64,000 nucleotides of DNA from Paenibacillus sp. OV219. GTDB taxonomy: Bacteria > Bacillota > Bacilli > Paenibacillales > Paenibacillaceae. Shown here piece after piece: positions 40,812 to 49,805 of this stretch; the first letter of the stretch is position 1; each line of letters starts with the position of its first letter. The DNA lies in the NCBI RefSeq assembly GCF_900110075.1, contig NZ_FOCJ01000004.1, positions 1 through 64,000 on the forward strand, read 5' to 3'. The translations under genes were made by a program, and so were the position numbers. The notes beneath the pieces were generated by a model. That model was not told where the DNA came from. It was given only the letters and a program-made list of their open reading frames with translations, and did not search any database.

Positions 40812-43292
40812 CTAAAACCCGCTATTACCGTTCAACGTCGGCACGACCAAGCTGCTCGCATTCGTATAGCTTGCCAAAGTGTTGCCGCTGGCGATGTTGA
40901 AACTGAACTGTGTGCGGCCGCCGCTGTCACCGTAGGCAGTGTTATCGATATGGATCCCCTCGGTCTCACCGTTTGTGATCGTATTTAACTCAATCCTCAC
41001 ATTTTGCATCGGATTCACATCCAGCCAGAAATGAAGGCTCGCATGATTGTGCCCCGTATGCCCGGCGTTATTGATCGTGTTGCGCTGGAACTTGAGTCCA
41101 TTGATGGTATACGAAGGCTTTGTCGGTTCAACCGGCTCCGTCGTCACGATCATGCCAGCATTGTAGGTGCTGTCGATCACATTGTCGCGATAGATCAAGC
41201 TGCTGCCACCAACGTCAGACATTCCTCTACCCCAATAGCTCGCAATAATGGTATTAAACTGCGCGGTATTATTGTGGGCGACGGTCTCAAAGTTCATCAG
41301 GTTTACTTGCGCAACGCCGTCATCACCTAAGCCGCGCATGAAGTTGTTCTGCGCCAGGTTGTTCGCGTCGCCGCCATCTCCCCAGTGGATCGCGTCAAAA
41401 TACGTATTCATAATCCGGTTGTTCTGAATGACCGAATTCGACCAGTCATTCCAGCCCTCGAAGCAGCCGACATGCTCGCCCCATAGATTTTGCAGCACAT
41501 TGTTCGAGCCTGCGCCTGCCGTTGTTGTAATGATGATCCCATAGCGCGAGTCACGCTGTGTATCGACGCCGCTGATGCGAAGATCGGAGATTGTCGTATT
41601 GTCGTTAATCTGGAAACCGACATCGCCTCCCCAATCACTATTCGTAATCGTGCTATGCAGATGCGAATACCAAATACCCGCGCCTTTGATCGTCATCCCT
41701 GATGGTACTTGAAGTTTGTCACTCTGGTTATACGTGCCCGGTGGAAACCAAACGGCTTTGCCTGCAGTTGCTGCGGCATTAACGGCATCCTGAATCGCTG
41801 TCGTATCATCGGCTACTCCATCGCCGACTGCATTGTACGGAGCCGACTTGACCGAGATGAAGTTCGCTGGCATCGCAAGCGGCGCTCCCGCCGTCTCCAA
41901 ATCGATTAGATCAATACCGTACCATGCCAAGCTGTTCCCGGAATCCTTCTGGATTTTGACCGTATCACCCGCATTCAGCTCCACCACAAAATCCTTATCA
42001 TCAAAGCTGCGCACATACGTCGATCCCGGCGCAGTATCATAGTTAAACGTCGAAGTCAGCGCTAGATCTTGACGCTTCACACCGTTGACATAGAGAGCAA
42101 TGGAGCCGCTCGTATTCTGTGGGATGCTGTAACGCAGCACGAGCCGGTTCGCATCACGGACATTCGTCCACATAACGGATTCGCCGGTCGCATCGAGGTG
42201 GACGTAGCTTTTGCCAGATGAGGCTTCTTTCTTCACGGCCGTATCGTTGTTCAAAGTCGCACCGCCGCCCAGCGTACTGCCCTCCGCCTCATACGTGGTA
42301 AAAGGAACCGTCGCTCCCCTTGTATTGTTATTCGTCAATCGGAACCAGTTGAAGTTGGCAATTCCTGAACCGATGACGCCTTTGAAGTACAAGTTGTGCA
42401 CGCCTGTAGCCGACCCAACAATCGGCCAAACTTGCGTCTCGAACGTCGACCAACTGTCCGTATTTGCTACTGTGAACGTACTGATAACGGGACCGGTCAA
42501 GCTGTCCAGCCGCACCTCAAACTTGTTGCCAGTTGCAATGGCAGCGACACGTGCCTCCAGTGTTTTGTAGCCGCCGCTTAGATTCACGTCTTTAAAAATG
42601 AGGTAATCATCCGCATCAAAGCTGCCCACCTGCGAGCCGCCGCCTGTATCTGTAGTCATCGAAGCCGTCACGCCTGACATCGCGTCGTACCCTTCCGCTT
42701 CAAGTTTGACAGCCGTCGTCATCTTAATGACCGGCGACCAATTCGTCTCGTCAAAACTCATATTGCCGTTCGCGCCAATCGTAAAATAAATCGCGTCCCC
42801 CGCTTCCACATGAATATCGGAGACGCCGCTTGGCGTCACATCCGCCGACGATGTGACTGTGGCACTCCACAGCTGCGCCGTGTTTTTGTAAATGCGCGCA
42901 ATGACGCCATTGCTGCTCGCATTAACTTTCGTAATCGTTCCTGTAATCTCGATGTTTCCGGCTTGCGGAGCGACCCACTTCTTCACCGCATCGAGAGTCG
43001 TTTCCGGATGGAAGAACGAATCACGGACGTAGGGATAACCGGAAGCTTCCTTCCATTTGGCCGGGGCTGTCGCGTCATATTGGCTAAGATACGAATACGT
43101 CGTACCTGACTTTTTCATGTTGAACCAGTTGTTTACGCCTTGAACGGAACCGAAGGAAGATTGCGCGCCGTACGTGATCGTCTCCAGAACTGGGGCTGCC
43201 TCCGACTTCTTCGCGTCTGTTACGAAACAGCTTGCGATTAGAGCTGCAGCTAGAACGCCGCAGATCCCATACTTCAGCATGTTTCTTAACAT
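40812..43292 (-). CDS. Secreted beta-helix glycanase with carbohydrate-binding modules (GH87-like)
   Basis: An 826-residue secreted protein. A signal peptide ends near residue 33 (SEAAP). Residues 195-320 form a CBM6-like module (VKLEAEGYDAMSG...), 335-470 a second such module (YEAEGSTLGGGAT...), and from about 480 a right-handed beta-helix of the pectate-lyase-3 type starts at VKSAPYNAVGDGVADDTTAI. Asp in TYFDAIHWGDGG and the Asp pair in GLGDDGVAQ, 24 residues apart, resemble the catalytic layout of GH87 alpha-1,3-glucanases as remembered; a pectin- or other polysaccharide-active enzyme is also possible. AAAGGAGA precedes the ATG. It is the last gene after a probable apionate lactonase and a dehydrogenase. 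Confidence 0.75.
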   Translation of the reverse strand: MLRNMLKYGICGVLAAALIASCFVTDAKKSEAAPVLETITYGAQSSFGSVQGVNNWFNMKKSGTTYSYLSQYDATAPAKWKEASGYPYVRDSFFHPETTLDAVKKWVAPQAGNIEITGTITKVNASSNGVIARIYKNTAQLWSATVTSSADVTPSGVSDIHVEAGDAIYFTIGANGNMSFDETNWSPVIKMTTAVKLEAEGYDAMSGVTASMTTDTGGGSQVGSFDADDYLIFKDVNLSGGYKTLEARVAAIATGNKFEVRLDSLTGPVISTFTVANTDSWSTFETQVWPIVGSATGVHNLYFKGVIGSGIANFNWFRLTNNNTRGATVPFTTYEAEGSTLGGGATLNNDTAVKKEASSGKSYVHLDATGESVMWTNVRDANRLVLRYSIPQNTSGSIALYVNGVKRQDLALTSTFNYDTAPGSTYVRSFDDKDFVVELNAGDTVKIQKDSGNSLAWYGIDLIDLETAGAPLAMPANFISVKSAPYNAVGDGVADDTTAIQDAVNAAATAGKAVWFPPGTYNQSDKLQVPSGMTIKGAGIWYSHLHSTITNSDWGGDVGFQINDNTTISDLRISGVDTQRDSRYGIIITTTAGAGSNNVLQNLWGEHVGCFEGWNDWSNSVIQNNRIMNTYFDAIHWGDGGDANNLAQNNFMRGLGDDGVAQVNLMNFETVAHNNTAQFNTIIASYWGRGMSDVGGSSLIYRDNVIDSTYNAGMIVTTEPVEPTKPSYTINGLKFQRNTINNAGHTGHNHASLHFWLDVNPMQNVRIELNTITNGETEGIHIDNTAYGDSGGRTQFSFNIASGNTLASYTNASSLVVPTLNGNSGF

Positions 43293-43333
43293 GCATGCAT
43301 TTCTCCTTTATGGATCGGTTGGATGGTACGCGA

Positions 43334-43362
43334 GCTGAGAGACGGATTCTACGACTCTCAGC
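43334..43362. terminator. GCTGAGAG hairpin between lactonase and secreted-glycanase genes
   Basis: GCTGAGAG (43334-43341) pairs with CTCTCAGC (43355-43362). It follows the lactonase stop with no strong T-run, so partial termination or mRNA protection is likely. The same arms recur in the repeats at 62265-62517. Confidence 0.5.
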
Positions 43363-43369
43363 CTCCACA

Positions 43370-45400
43370 TCAATCTACGATGGCGAAAGCGAACGGCTTC
43401 AGCATCAGCTCAAGCGTGTCCGCAGCCACCGGCTGCGATGGCAGCGGGCGCTCCTCCAGCCGCAGCGACGAGGCATCAGCTGCTGCGAAGCTGCGCTCGT
43501 CAAGAACGCGCAGCCGCGACGGCAACAACCCGCCGCTAAGCTTCACTTGCAGCGTGACCGCTTCATTCGTATAGTTAGCAAGCAGCAGCGCGAGCCGCCC
43601 ATCACGTCCACGCACCGCCGCTGCTTCGCAGATTAATGGATCGGATACGCGGCAATCCAACAGCTCCGCGCCTTGAAGCTCGCCAGCCGCAGCGAAGGCA
43701 TGGAATAGCGGATACACCGAATCCGCACCTTCCCCCATCACCCCAAGCGGACCGACTGTCTCGTAATAGCACGCACGATCCACGCCTGCTTCCGCCAAAT
43801 GACGCAAGCTGCCGAGTGTCCAGCCTGCCCCGAACAAGGACCACTGGCGCGCATCAATATGATTGGCGCGCTCCTCCGCTCTGAGCCTGCCCTCTTCGCT
43901 AACTGCAACCGGATTCATGCGCGGCTTGAACGTGATCGGTCCGACGCTGAGCGCAAGCCCCGGCGCAAGCTCTCGAGCGCTGCGCACCGTATCTCCATGC
44001 GCGGAGACGGTCTCCGCTATGGATGCCGTATCGAAGGCATGCACCTGAGGATTGATCGTATACATCACCGCTTCAAGCTGCGGCGCGAGCGGACGTTCAA
44101 CTCGATTTAGCTCCGCGAAATAAGCCCGCGTTCCGCCTCCGACCTTGAACTGCAGTCCCGCCTCGCCTTGCAGCCTGCGAAGCTCGACCAGCAGCTCTCC
44201 CGAGCTTACAACGCTGTCCTCTTCGTAAATAAATATCGTGTCCACTAGCGAGCCATCGCCTGCAACAGCAATCGCCATAACCAACGCCCGCAGCTGTCCC
44301 TGCTGCAACATAGCATCACCGCTGCTAACGACCGCTTCCAGCTCCAAACTCATGCCAAGCCTAGTCGCAGCATCCGATGCACAAGCGAGCGTCGACTCCC
44401 AATCTGGCCCAGACAGCTTCAATAACGATCTCACAAACGAAAGCTTCAACCGCTGAAGCACTTCGATTTCCCGCTCATTATGCATATGACCAGGCGTTAC
44501 GGACAAGCCAACCTCTGGCATTCGTCCAATAACTGCTTCTGCAAGCTCGACTGTAACCGCTTCAGCAATATCGTCCGCTAAAGCAAGCCCTCCCGCCACA
44601 CCACCAACATACGTTTCCGCGCCAATCAGCCGAAGCGTTACTTGCTGCTGCACACGCTGCCCTTGCAAGATTTCAACCGGATAAGGCAGGCGCAGCGGCG
44701 TACAGTAGGTTTTGAAGGAGGCATCCGTCCAGTTGCGCTGATCCTCCATCTCGAACAGGTCACCTGCAAAGCGCAGCTCTGCTGACACGCTCTCCGTAAC
44801 AAGATGACGAATGGCTGTCATATCGGAGAAAGGCTGATGCGGCGAGATCCGTTCCGGGAACACCCCCGCGAGCTTTCCGCCATCGGCAGTCTCTACCTGG
44901 ACAGGGCATCCCGCCAGAGAAGACGGATGCAGGACGCAGAAGCCGATGCGATTGCAAAGGAAGCTGCTCCCTGCAATCCCGTCGAACGAGAACGTAATTG
45001 TGCCGTCCGCTTCGCCCACAATCAAACCCTTCCATTCAAAATCCACCTCGCCCTGGCGATGCTCCGCGACAAATGCGACCTCGAACGAATCGGCGCGCCG
45101 CGTCACTTGCTGCTCGCGAAACACCGGCTTAATCGTGCCCCAGTTCTGGTCACGAACAGCCGCATAGATGCCGCGGACAACTTCCTGTCCCCGGTATCGG
45201 ATATACCGCAGCCCGCCTTCCTCCAATATGGCGGTAAGCGGTCCAGCCTGCAGCCTGCGCCGCTCAGGCAATGGCGCAGGTGAGCCGTAACGCAGCTGCC
45301 TTACATCGCGCTCGCTGCGGCTTACCATCCTGACATCACCAGACGCTTTAACGCGTCCGCCACTCGCTTTTTCATCGACCTCATTGCTCCCTCTTCGCAC
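43370..45400 (-). CDS. Probable D-apionate lactonase (ApnL-like)
   Basis: A 676-residue cytoplasmic protein. The blocks LRYIRYRGQEVVRGIYAAVR plus DQNWGT near residue 75, NRIGFCVLHP near 170, FPERISPHQPF near 200 and FEMEDQRNWTDASFKTYCTP near 235 match what I remember of the ApnL family, which hydrolyses apionolactone to D-apionate in apiose breakdown. The C-terminal half is barrel-like, with an Ala/Leu-rich domain. The frame opens at GTG 45400; ATG 45328 is an alternative because the first 30 residues look non-conserved. The upstream Gfo/Idh dehydrogenase gene, 42 bases away, fits an apiose dehydrogenase (ApsD) partner. Family call is from memory and could be wrong. Confidence 0.55.
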   Translation of the reverse strand: MRRGSNEVDEKASGGRVKASGDVRMVSRSERDVRQLRYGSPAPLPERRRLQAGPLTAILEEGGLRYIRYRGQEVVRGIYAAVRDQNWGTIKPVFREQQVTRRADSFEVAFVAEHRQGEVDFEWKGLIVGEADGTITFSFDGIAGSSFLCNRIGFCVLHPSSLAGCPVQVETADGGKLAGVFPERISPHQPFSDMTAIRHLVTESVSAELRFAGDLFEMEDQRNWTDASFKTYCTPLRLPYPVEILQGQRVQQQVTLRLIGAETYVGGVAGGLALADDIAEAVTVELAEAVIGRMPEVGLSVTPGHMHNEREIEVLQRLKLSFVRSLLKLSGPDWESTLACASDAATRLGMSLELEAVVSSGDAMLQQGQLRALVMAIAVAGDGSLVDTIFIYEEDSVVSSGELLVELRRLQGEAGLQFKVGGGTRAYFAELNRVERPLAPQLEAVMYTINPQVHAFDTASIAETVSAHGDTVRSARELAPGLALSVGPITFKPRMNPVAVSEEGRLRAEERANHIDARQWSLFGAGWTLGSLRHLAEAGVDRACYYETVGPLGVMGEGADSVYPLFHAFAAAGELQGAELLDCRVSDPLICEAAAVRGRDGRLALLLANYTNEAVTLQVKLSGGLLPSRLRVLDERSFAAADASSLRLEERPLPSQPVAADTLELMLKPFAFAIVD

Positions 45401-45442
45401 CTGATCGCTTTCCAGTTCAATCGTTCCTCTATCTTCCGTATG

Positions 45443-46495
45443 CTAGTATTCAAAGCTTATCGCTTGATGCGTGCGCGCGCTTTCGTATGTGGAGAAGGTT
45501 AATCTCAGCGTCCGCAAATTGTCTTCACCGCTCGTTTGGAACGGCTCGCCCGACTCCAAGCAATGGACAAAATGTGATGACAGCCGATAGTGGCTCTCAT
45601 CGTGATCAAGCTCGGTCGGTCCAGTCAGCACACGCTTGCCACCGTTATTGTCGATGATTGCAATGCTGCCATCGCCATATAGCTTCAGTGTTGCTTTGTC
45701 GCCGTCAATGACGAACTGCTCGATATGATGCGCCAGCACGATGTCCGGTTCAAGCGCTCCATGCAGCTCTCGGCGCGTCGCCCAGCTCATATCCAGCATG
45801 CCATAGAAACCGTCGTGTCCGAGCGTTACGAGACCCGAATCCTCCCCAATCACATGTGGGCTGCTGTACTGGAATTCCGCATAGAGCCGCTTCGGCTCGC
45901 CAAGCAGAAATCGCCATGTATCGAACCAGTGAACCCCCATCTCGTAGAAGAGAAGGCGCGGCATCTTCCTGAAGAACGGCTGCGGCAGCTTCATGTCCTG
46001 CGACATCCGCATCGTAAAATAATCCGAGTGCATATACCGCGCAGCCAGCACGCGGCCAAGCTCGCCCTCATCGAGCACCTGCTTCATCTTCTGAAAGATC
46101 GATAGCCAGCGCCAATTCTCCGTCACCATCAACCGCACTCCTGCATCAGAGGCTGCCTTCACCATTCGCTCAGCTTCCTCATAGGACTCGGCGAAGGGCT
46201 TCTGACACAGCACATGTTTCCCTGCCTTTGCTGCCATCTCGACGAAGGCCGGATGTGTCTCCGGACCGGTTACGATATCAACAATATCGATATCCGCCTT
46301 CTCCAGCATCTCCTCAAGCGATCCGTAGAGCTGTTCTGCAGGAACCCCGTAACGGCGCGCTTTTTCGATCATTTTGTCCCGGCTCCGATTACATAGCGCG
46401 GTAATTTGTACATTCGGAATGCGGCTCCAAGCCTGTAGATGCTTCTCCGACCAGAACCCTGTCCCAACAAGCCCAATTCTCCAAACCACCATCAT
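45443..46495 (-). CDS. Gfo/Idh/MocA oxidoreductase, possible D-apiose dehydrogenase
   Basis: A 350-residue NAD(P)-dependent sugar dehydrogenase. The Rossmann loop is GLVGTGFW at 8-15 and the catalytic-region motif is CQKPFAE near 97-103, with Gln replacing the usual Glu of EKP. The MGVHWFDTWRFLLG block near 190 is the usual His-containing helix. I start at ATG 46495 of an ATG-ATG pair after GAGG; the longer frame would include the palindromic operator. With the following ApnL-like gene it could oxidise apiose to apionolactone. An unrelated sugar or inositol substrate cannot be excluded. Confidence 0.8.
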   Translation of the reverse strand: MMVVWRIGLVGTGFWSEKHLQAWSRIPNVQITALCNRSRDKMIEKARRYGVPAEQLYGSLEEMLEKADIDIVDIVTGPETHPAFVEMAAKAGKHVLCQKPFAESYEEAERMVKAASDAGVRLMVTENWRWLSIFQKMKQVLDEGELGRVLAARYMHSDYFTMRMSQDMKLPQPFFRKMPRLLFYEMGVHWFDTWRFLLGEPKRLYAEFQYSSPHVIGEDSGLVTLGHDGFYGMLDMSWATRRELHGALEPDIVLAHHIEQFVIDGDKATLKLYGDGSIAIIDNNGGKRVLTGPTELDHDESHYRLSSHFVHCLESGEPFQTSGEDNLRTLRLTFSTYESARTHQAISFEY

Positions 46496-46538
46496 TCGCC
46501 CCTCATTCGATCGTTTTGATGTCGAAAATACAAAAAGT

Positions 46539-46555
46539 ATGTATATTGTATACAT
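46539..46555. promoter_or_regulatory. Perfect inverted repeat upstream of the Gfo/Idh gene
   Basis: ATGTATA (46539-46545) and TATACAT (46549-46555) are perfect arms around TTG, 44 bases before the dehydrogenase start. It is a candidate operator for the sugar operon; the cognate regulator is unknown. Confidence 0.5.
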
Positions 46556-46626
46556 TCATTGCCGAACTCGATATTCCTCCAACGGATTGGGGCTTATTTT
46601 ATAAAATATATGACTAGGTTCGGTTG

Positions 46627-48714
46627 CTATGCTTTGCGGGAAACTGCCGGGAGCTTGTTCAGCAGCTGCACGCGATTCTTTACGCCCGCCTTCTTGAAAA
46701 TATTCGAAATATGCTTCTTCACCGTCGCTTCGCTGAGGCAAAGCTCGCTTGCGATTTCTTTGTTTGAGCGTCCCGCGACGAGAAGCCGGGCTACCTCTTG
46801 CTCACGGAACGAGAGCAGCACCTCCGGCGCCCCAGACACTTCCGCGGCTTCTTGCTTCTGCTCCTCCGCACGTCTGCTCTGCACCGCGTCCTCTTCGGGC
46901 AGATCGAAGGAAGCAATCATTTTGCTCATATAGCTGTGAAGCTTGCTGCCTCTCGTATCCATGAAATAATAGCGGTTCATCGTCACCCCGTCGTAATCAG
47001 AATGCGTGACTCCTTCCACAACCTCAAGTCCGAGGCTCGTGCAGATCGCATAGGAGATTGGGTTCTCCGTTGGCGCTGCGACCACGAATCCGGCAGTTAG
47101 AATATGGGAGATAAACGTAAATAAGGACGCCTGCATCATGGAAATATCGGAGAAATCGTACACATCAAGGATTTTCACAAAATAGCCGGCTTTCGTATGT
47201 CCAGGTACCATGAGCTCGCTTCGTTCAGAATGAGAAAGATGATTGAAATATGCTGCCGAGATTGGACTCGACTGTAAGTAATTCATCGTCTTCGTGTTGA
47301 TCGGTATAATCTCCATCAAGCCATAGATGGTGCCTTCGGCGTTGCGAATGAGCTTCACACAGGTCGGATCAAGCTCATATAGCTCTTTCATGCGGATTTG
47401 ATTCAGAATCCCGAGACTCTCATTCGCCGTCAGTATGTATTCTTCCTGCAGACCGGTTTCCCGGTTGATAAAGTGGAGAAATGCATCGCGTGCCGTCTGC
47501 CTTCTGTGTTCAATATACCGCTCAGCCTCCGCCCAATTCGACGGATGAAGCGGCTCTGCGCTGAAGGAGATCGACTGCTGATAGAGCAAGAATTGAAGAA
47601 ACTGGTTGCCGATGTAGAATAAAATCTCGCCGTTCTCCCATGCCGCTGTCTTCTGCTTGGCGGATTGCTTCATCTTGTCGCAATAGAAGAGGACGCAGCG
47701 CTTCCATATCCGGTGGTAATATTCTGGCCTGCGAAGCCGCAGATCCGCGCCGATCGCGTCCCTGAGCAAATCATGCAGCAGCCAACCCCTCTCTACGCGT
47801 TGCACGAAGGAGTAACCGGTGAGCTTCAGAAACTGCTCGTTCGTCACCGGCTTCTCCAGCACTCGGCTAAGCAGCTCCTGATTGAAGCTGCGAAGTACCG
47901 CCGACGCCTCTACCAATTCCCGCATATCCGGGTCAGGTACTTCACGCAGCCATGTGCTGACGACCTGCATAAACACTTCGCTGTCTGCGAATGCCTCCTT
48001 TGGCAGCGCGCCTGCGAGCGTCGTCGAGACGAGCAGTGAAAGCGTTAGCGGATGTCCCTTCGTTCTGCTCCAAATCTGCTTGATATTGTCTGCCTTCACG
48101 ATACCGAAGCGCTCCAGATAGAGCTGCGCGGCATCATAATTGAGGTCGCCGAGCGGCAACTGGTGGATGAGCTGTCGCCAGCCTGGCGATGACAGCCACG
48201 CCCCCTGAAGCCTGAACCTGCCGGCAAGGATGACGAGAATGCCAGGATGCAGCTGTGCGAGAAACTGCTCCCGCAGCCAATATTCCATCTCGCCGAACGA
48301 TTCGAAGGAATCGAGTGCCAGCACCATTTTGCCGTGAAGCGCCATATCGGCCAAGGCTTGCAAGCAGCTCTCGATCAGCTGCAAGGCGTCACTGCTTTGA
48401 AGAATCGACTGCATCGGGTAACGGATCGCACGCAGCACATGATGGCAGAAGTCTACCGGATTGCCGGGAAAGACGCGGCAGTCCAGCAGTAGAAATTGAA
48501 TGTTCCGCTGACTTGCTAACCGCCGGAACTCGTGCAGCAGATAGCTTTTGCCAATTCCTCCGGTCCCGTACACATTGATAATACCGCCTTGATCTGACGC
48601 CCCTTGAAGCCGATCGACAAAGAACTCAATCTCTTGATCCCGTCCAACAAGGTAGTGCTGTTCCATCAAATCGAGTGTCCGCGCTACCCGCTCATTACCG
48701 CTGCCTCTCTCCAT
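46627..48714 (-). CDS. Large STAND-type ATPase regulator with LuxR DNA-binding domain
   Basis: A 695-residue MalT/LAL-like regulator. Walker A is GTGGIGKS at 50-57 and Walker B is MVLALDSFES near 130; a winged-helix region follows (ASAVLRSFNQELLSRVLEK). The middle third holds a domain rich in aromatic residues, possibly a GNAT-like or sensor fold. The C-terminal LuxR helix-turn-helix is LSFREQEVARLLVAGRSNKE...LSEATVKKHISNIFKKAGV. ATG 48714 follows AGAGGGG. It is upstream of and parallel to the apiose-like cluster, 131 bases away, and may activate it; the inducer is unknown. Confidence 0.85.
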   Translation of the reverse strand: MERGSGNERVARTLDLMEQHYLVGRDQEIEFFVDRLQGASDQGGIINVYGTGGIGKSYLLHEFRRLASQRNIQFLLLDCRVFPGNPVDFCHHVLRAIRYPMQSILQSSDALQLIESCLQALADMALHGKMVLALDSFESFGEMEYWLREQFLAQLHPGILVILAGRFRLQGAWLSSPGWRQLIHQLPLGDLNYDAAQLYLERFGIVKADNIKQIWSRTKGHPLTLSLLVSTTLAGALPKEAFADSEVFMQVVSTWLREVPDPDMRELVEASAVLRSFNQELLSRVLEKPVTNEQFLKLTGYSFVQRVERGWLLHDLLRDAIGADLRLRRPEYYHRIWKRCVLFYCDKMKQSAKQKTAAWENGEILFYIGNQFLQFLLYQQSISFSAEPLHPSNWAEAERYIEHRRQTARDAFLHFINRETGLQEEYILTANESLGILNQIRMKELYELDPTCVKLIRNAEGTIYGLMEIIPINTKTMNYLQSSPISAAYFNHLSHSERSELMVPGHTKAGYFVKILDVYDFSDISMMQASLFTFISHILTAGFVVAAPTENPISYAICTSLGLEVVEGVTHSDYDGVTMNRYYFMDTRGSKLHSYMSKMIASFDLPEEDAVQSRRAEEQKQEAAEVSGAPEVLLSFREQEVARLLVAGRSNKEIASELCLSEATVKKHISNIFKKAGVKNRVQLLNKLPAVSRKA

Positions 48715-48905
48715 GTCCACGCCCCTCTTATCTAAGCATCAGGTTCCGTGAATACCACTCGAGGTACTCCTTTTTTACAACTTTCGGATAATGTTTATTT
48801 TACAGCCGCTATGCTATTTTTGAAATATCTGTAAGTGAGCCTGTTGGCCTAATTTTGCTGCATTTATTGGGGAACATATAAAATTTATTTGGGAGGTTTA
48901 TAGTA

Positions 48906-49727
48906 ATGAAGAAAAAAAGCATGATTGCCTTGCTATCCGCCACAGCGCTGCTCTCAATGACTACGGGAGCGTTTGCAGCCACGACGTCAACGACGATTAA
49001 GGCTGTGCTCGACGGGACGCTTCACTTCAAGAAAGACGGCAAAGACTGGCAGCCTACCGATGCGAATGGCAAGAAGCAGCTCCCGATTACGTACAATGGC
49101 ACCACCTATCTTCCGCTTCGCTCGACTGCAGACGCGCTCGGCGTACCGCTGAAGTATGATGCGGCAACGAAGACGGTCAGCCTCGGCGAATCGGGCACGA
49201 CAGCTTCCAATAAGCAGGTCACCTTTTATGACAAACATATTAAGATGGTCAAAGACTTTACCATAAAATATTACGATGTTATCAACAAAGCGCAGCTTGT
49301 GTTTGATGGCAAGCAGTACAATGGCGCGTACTCTTTCGCGGTAGCTCATACGGAAGATTATTATTTGTCCTTCGATTTCGGTGCGAAGTATAACACGCTT
49401 CACCTTGTGGTTGTCCCTGAAGTCGATATGAAGATGAAAGTGTATAACGGTGACAAACAGCAGATCTCCGAGGAGATCTCGCTCTACAAGGGCGAAGTGA
49501 AGGAGGTCGACGTCGATTTACAGGGAAGCCAATCCGCGATGATCTACGGCTACGGCGTTGACTACGGCAAGGATGTCTTCCTCAATATTCTGAAAGACAG
49601 CTACGTGACGAATGTGCCCATTCCGGGTCCTGGCCTACAGCCCCCTGATGATATCGGCTCAACTATCCACTACACGAACACCTTCAAGAGTCGCATCCCG
49701 CTTATGACAAGGGGGACTTCTTCTTGA
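48906..49727 (+). CDS. Secreted stalk-domain protein (copper amine oxidase N-like)
   Basis: A 273-residue exported protein. Signal peptide 1-24 ends AFA. Residues 30-100 form the copper amine oxidase-like N-terminal stalk domain, with the usual ITYNGTTYLPLRSTADALGV followed by KYDAATKTVSLG. The remaining part is strand-rich and unassigned. GGGAGG precedes the ATG. Such domains are common in Paenibacillus surface proteins and probably mediate display or wall interaction, not oxidase chemistry. It is followed after 78 bases by a PQQ-type propeller protein in the same direction. Confidence 0.85.
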   Translation: MKKKSMIALLSATALLSMTTGAFAATTSTTIKAVLDGTLHFKKDGKDWQPTDANGKKQLPITYNGTTYLPLRSTADALGVPLKYDAATKTVSLGESGTTASNKQVTFYDKHIKMVKDFTIKYYDVINKAQLVFDGKQYNGAYSFAVAHTEDYYLSFDFGAKYNTLHLVVVPEVDMKMKVYNGDKQQISEEISLYKGEVKEVDVDLQGSQSAMIYGYGVDYGKDVFLNILKDSYVTNVPIPGPGLQPPDDIGSTIHYTNTFKSRIPLMTRGTSS

Positions 49728-49805
49728 AGGTGTTTCTTTATGCACTATTTTGCAGCATCTTCCAATATATATGGAGCACAGGCAAGTTATGAAAGGAGGA
49801 GCTAT

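Noticed and set aside
43593..44110. Plus-strand frames opposite the ApnL-like gene
   Set aside because: High GC leaves the opposite strand open by chance; the minus-strand frame has the recognisable motifs.
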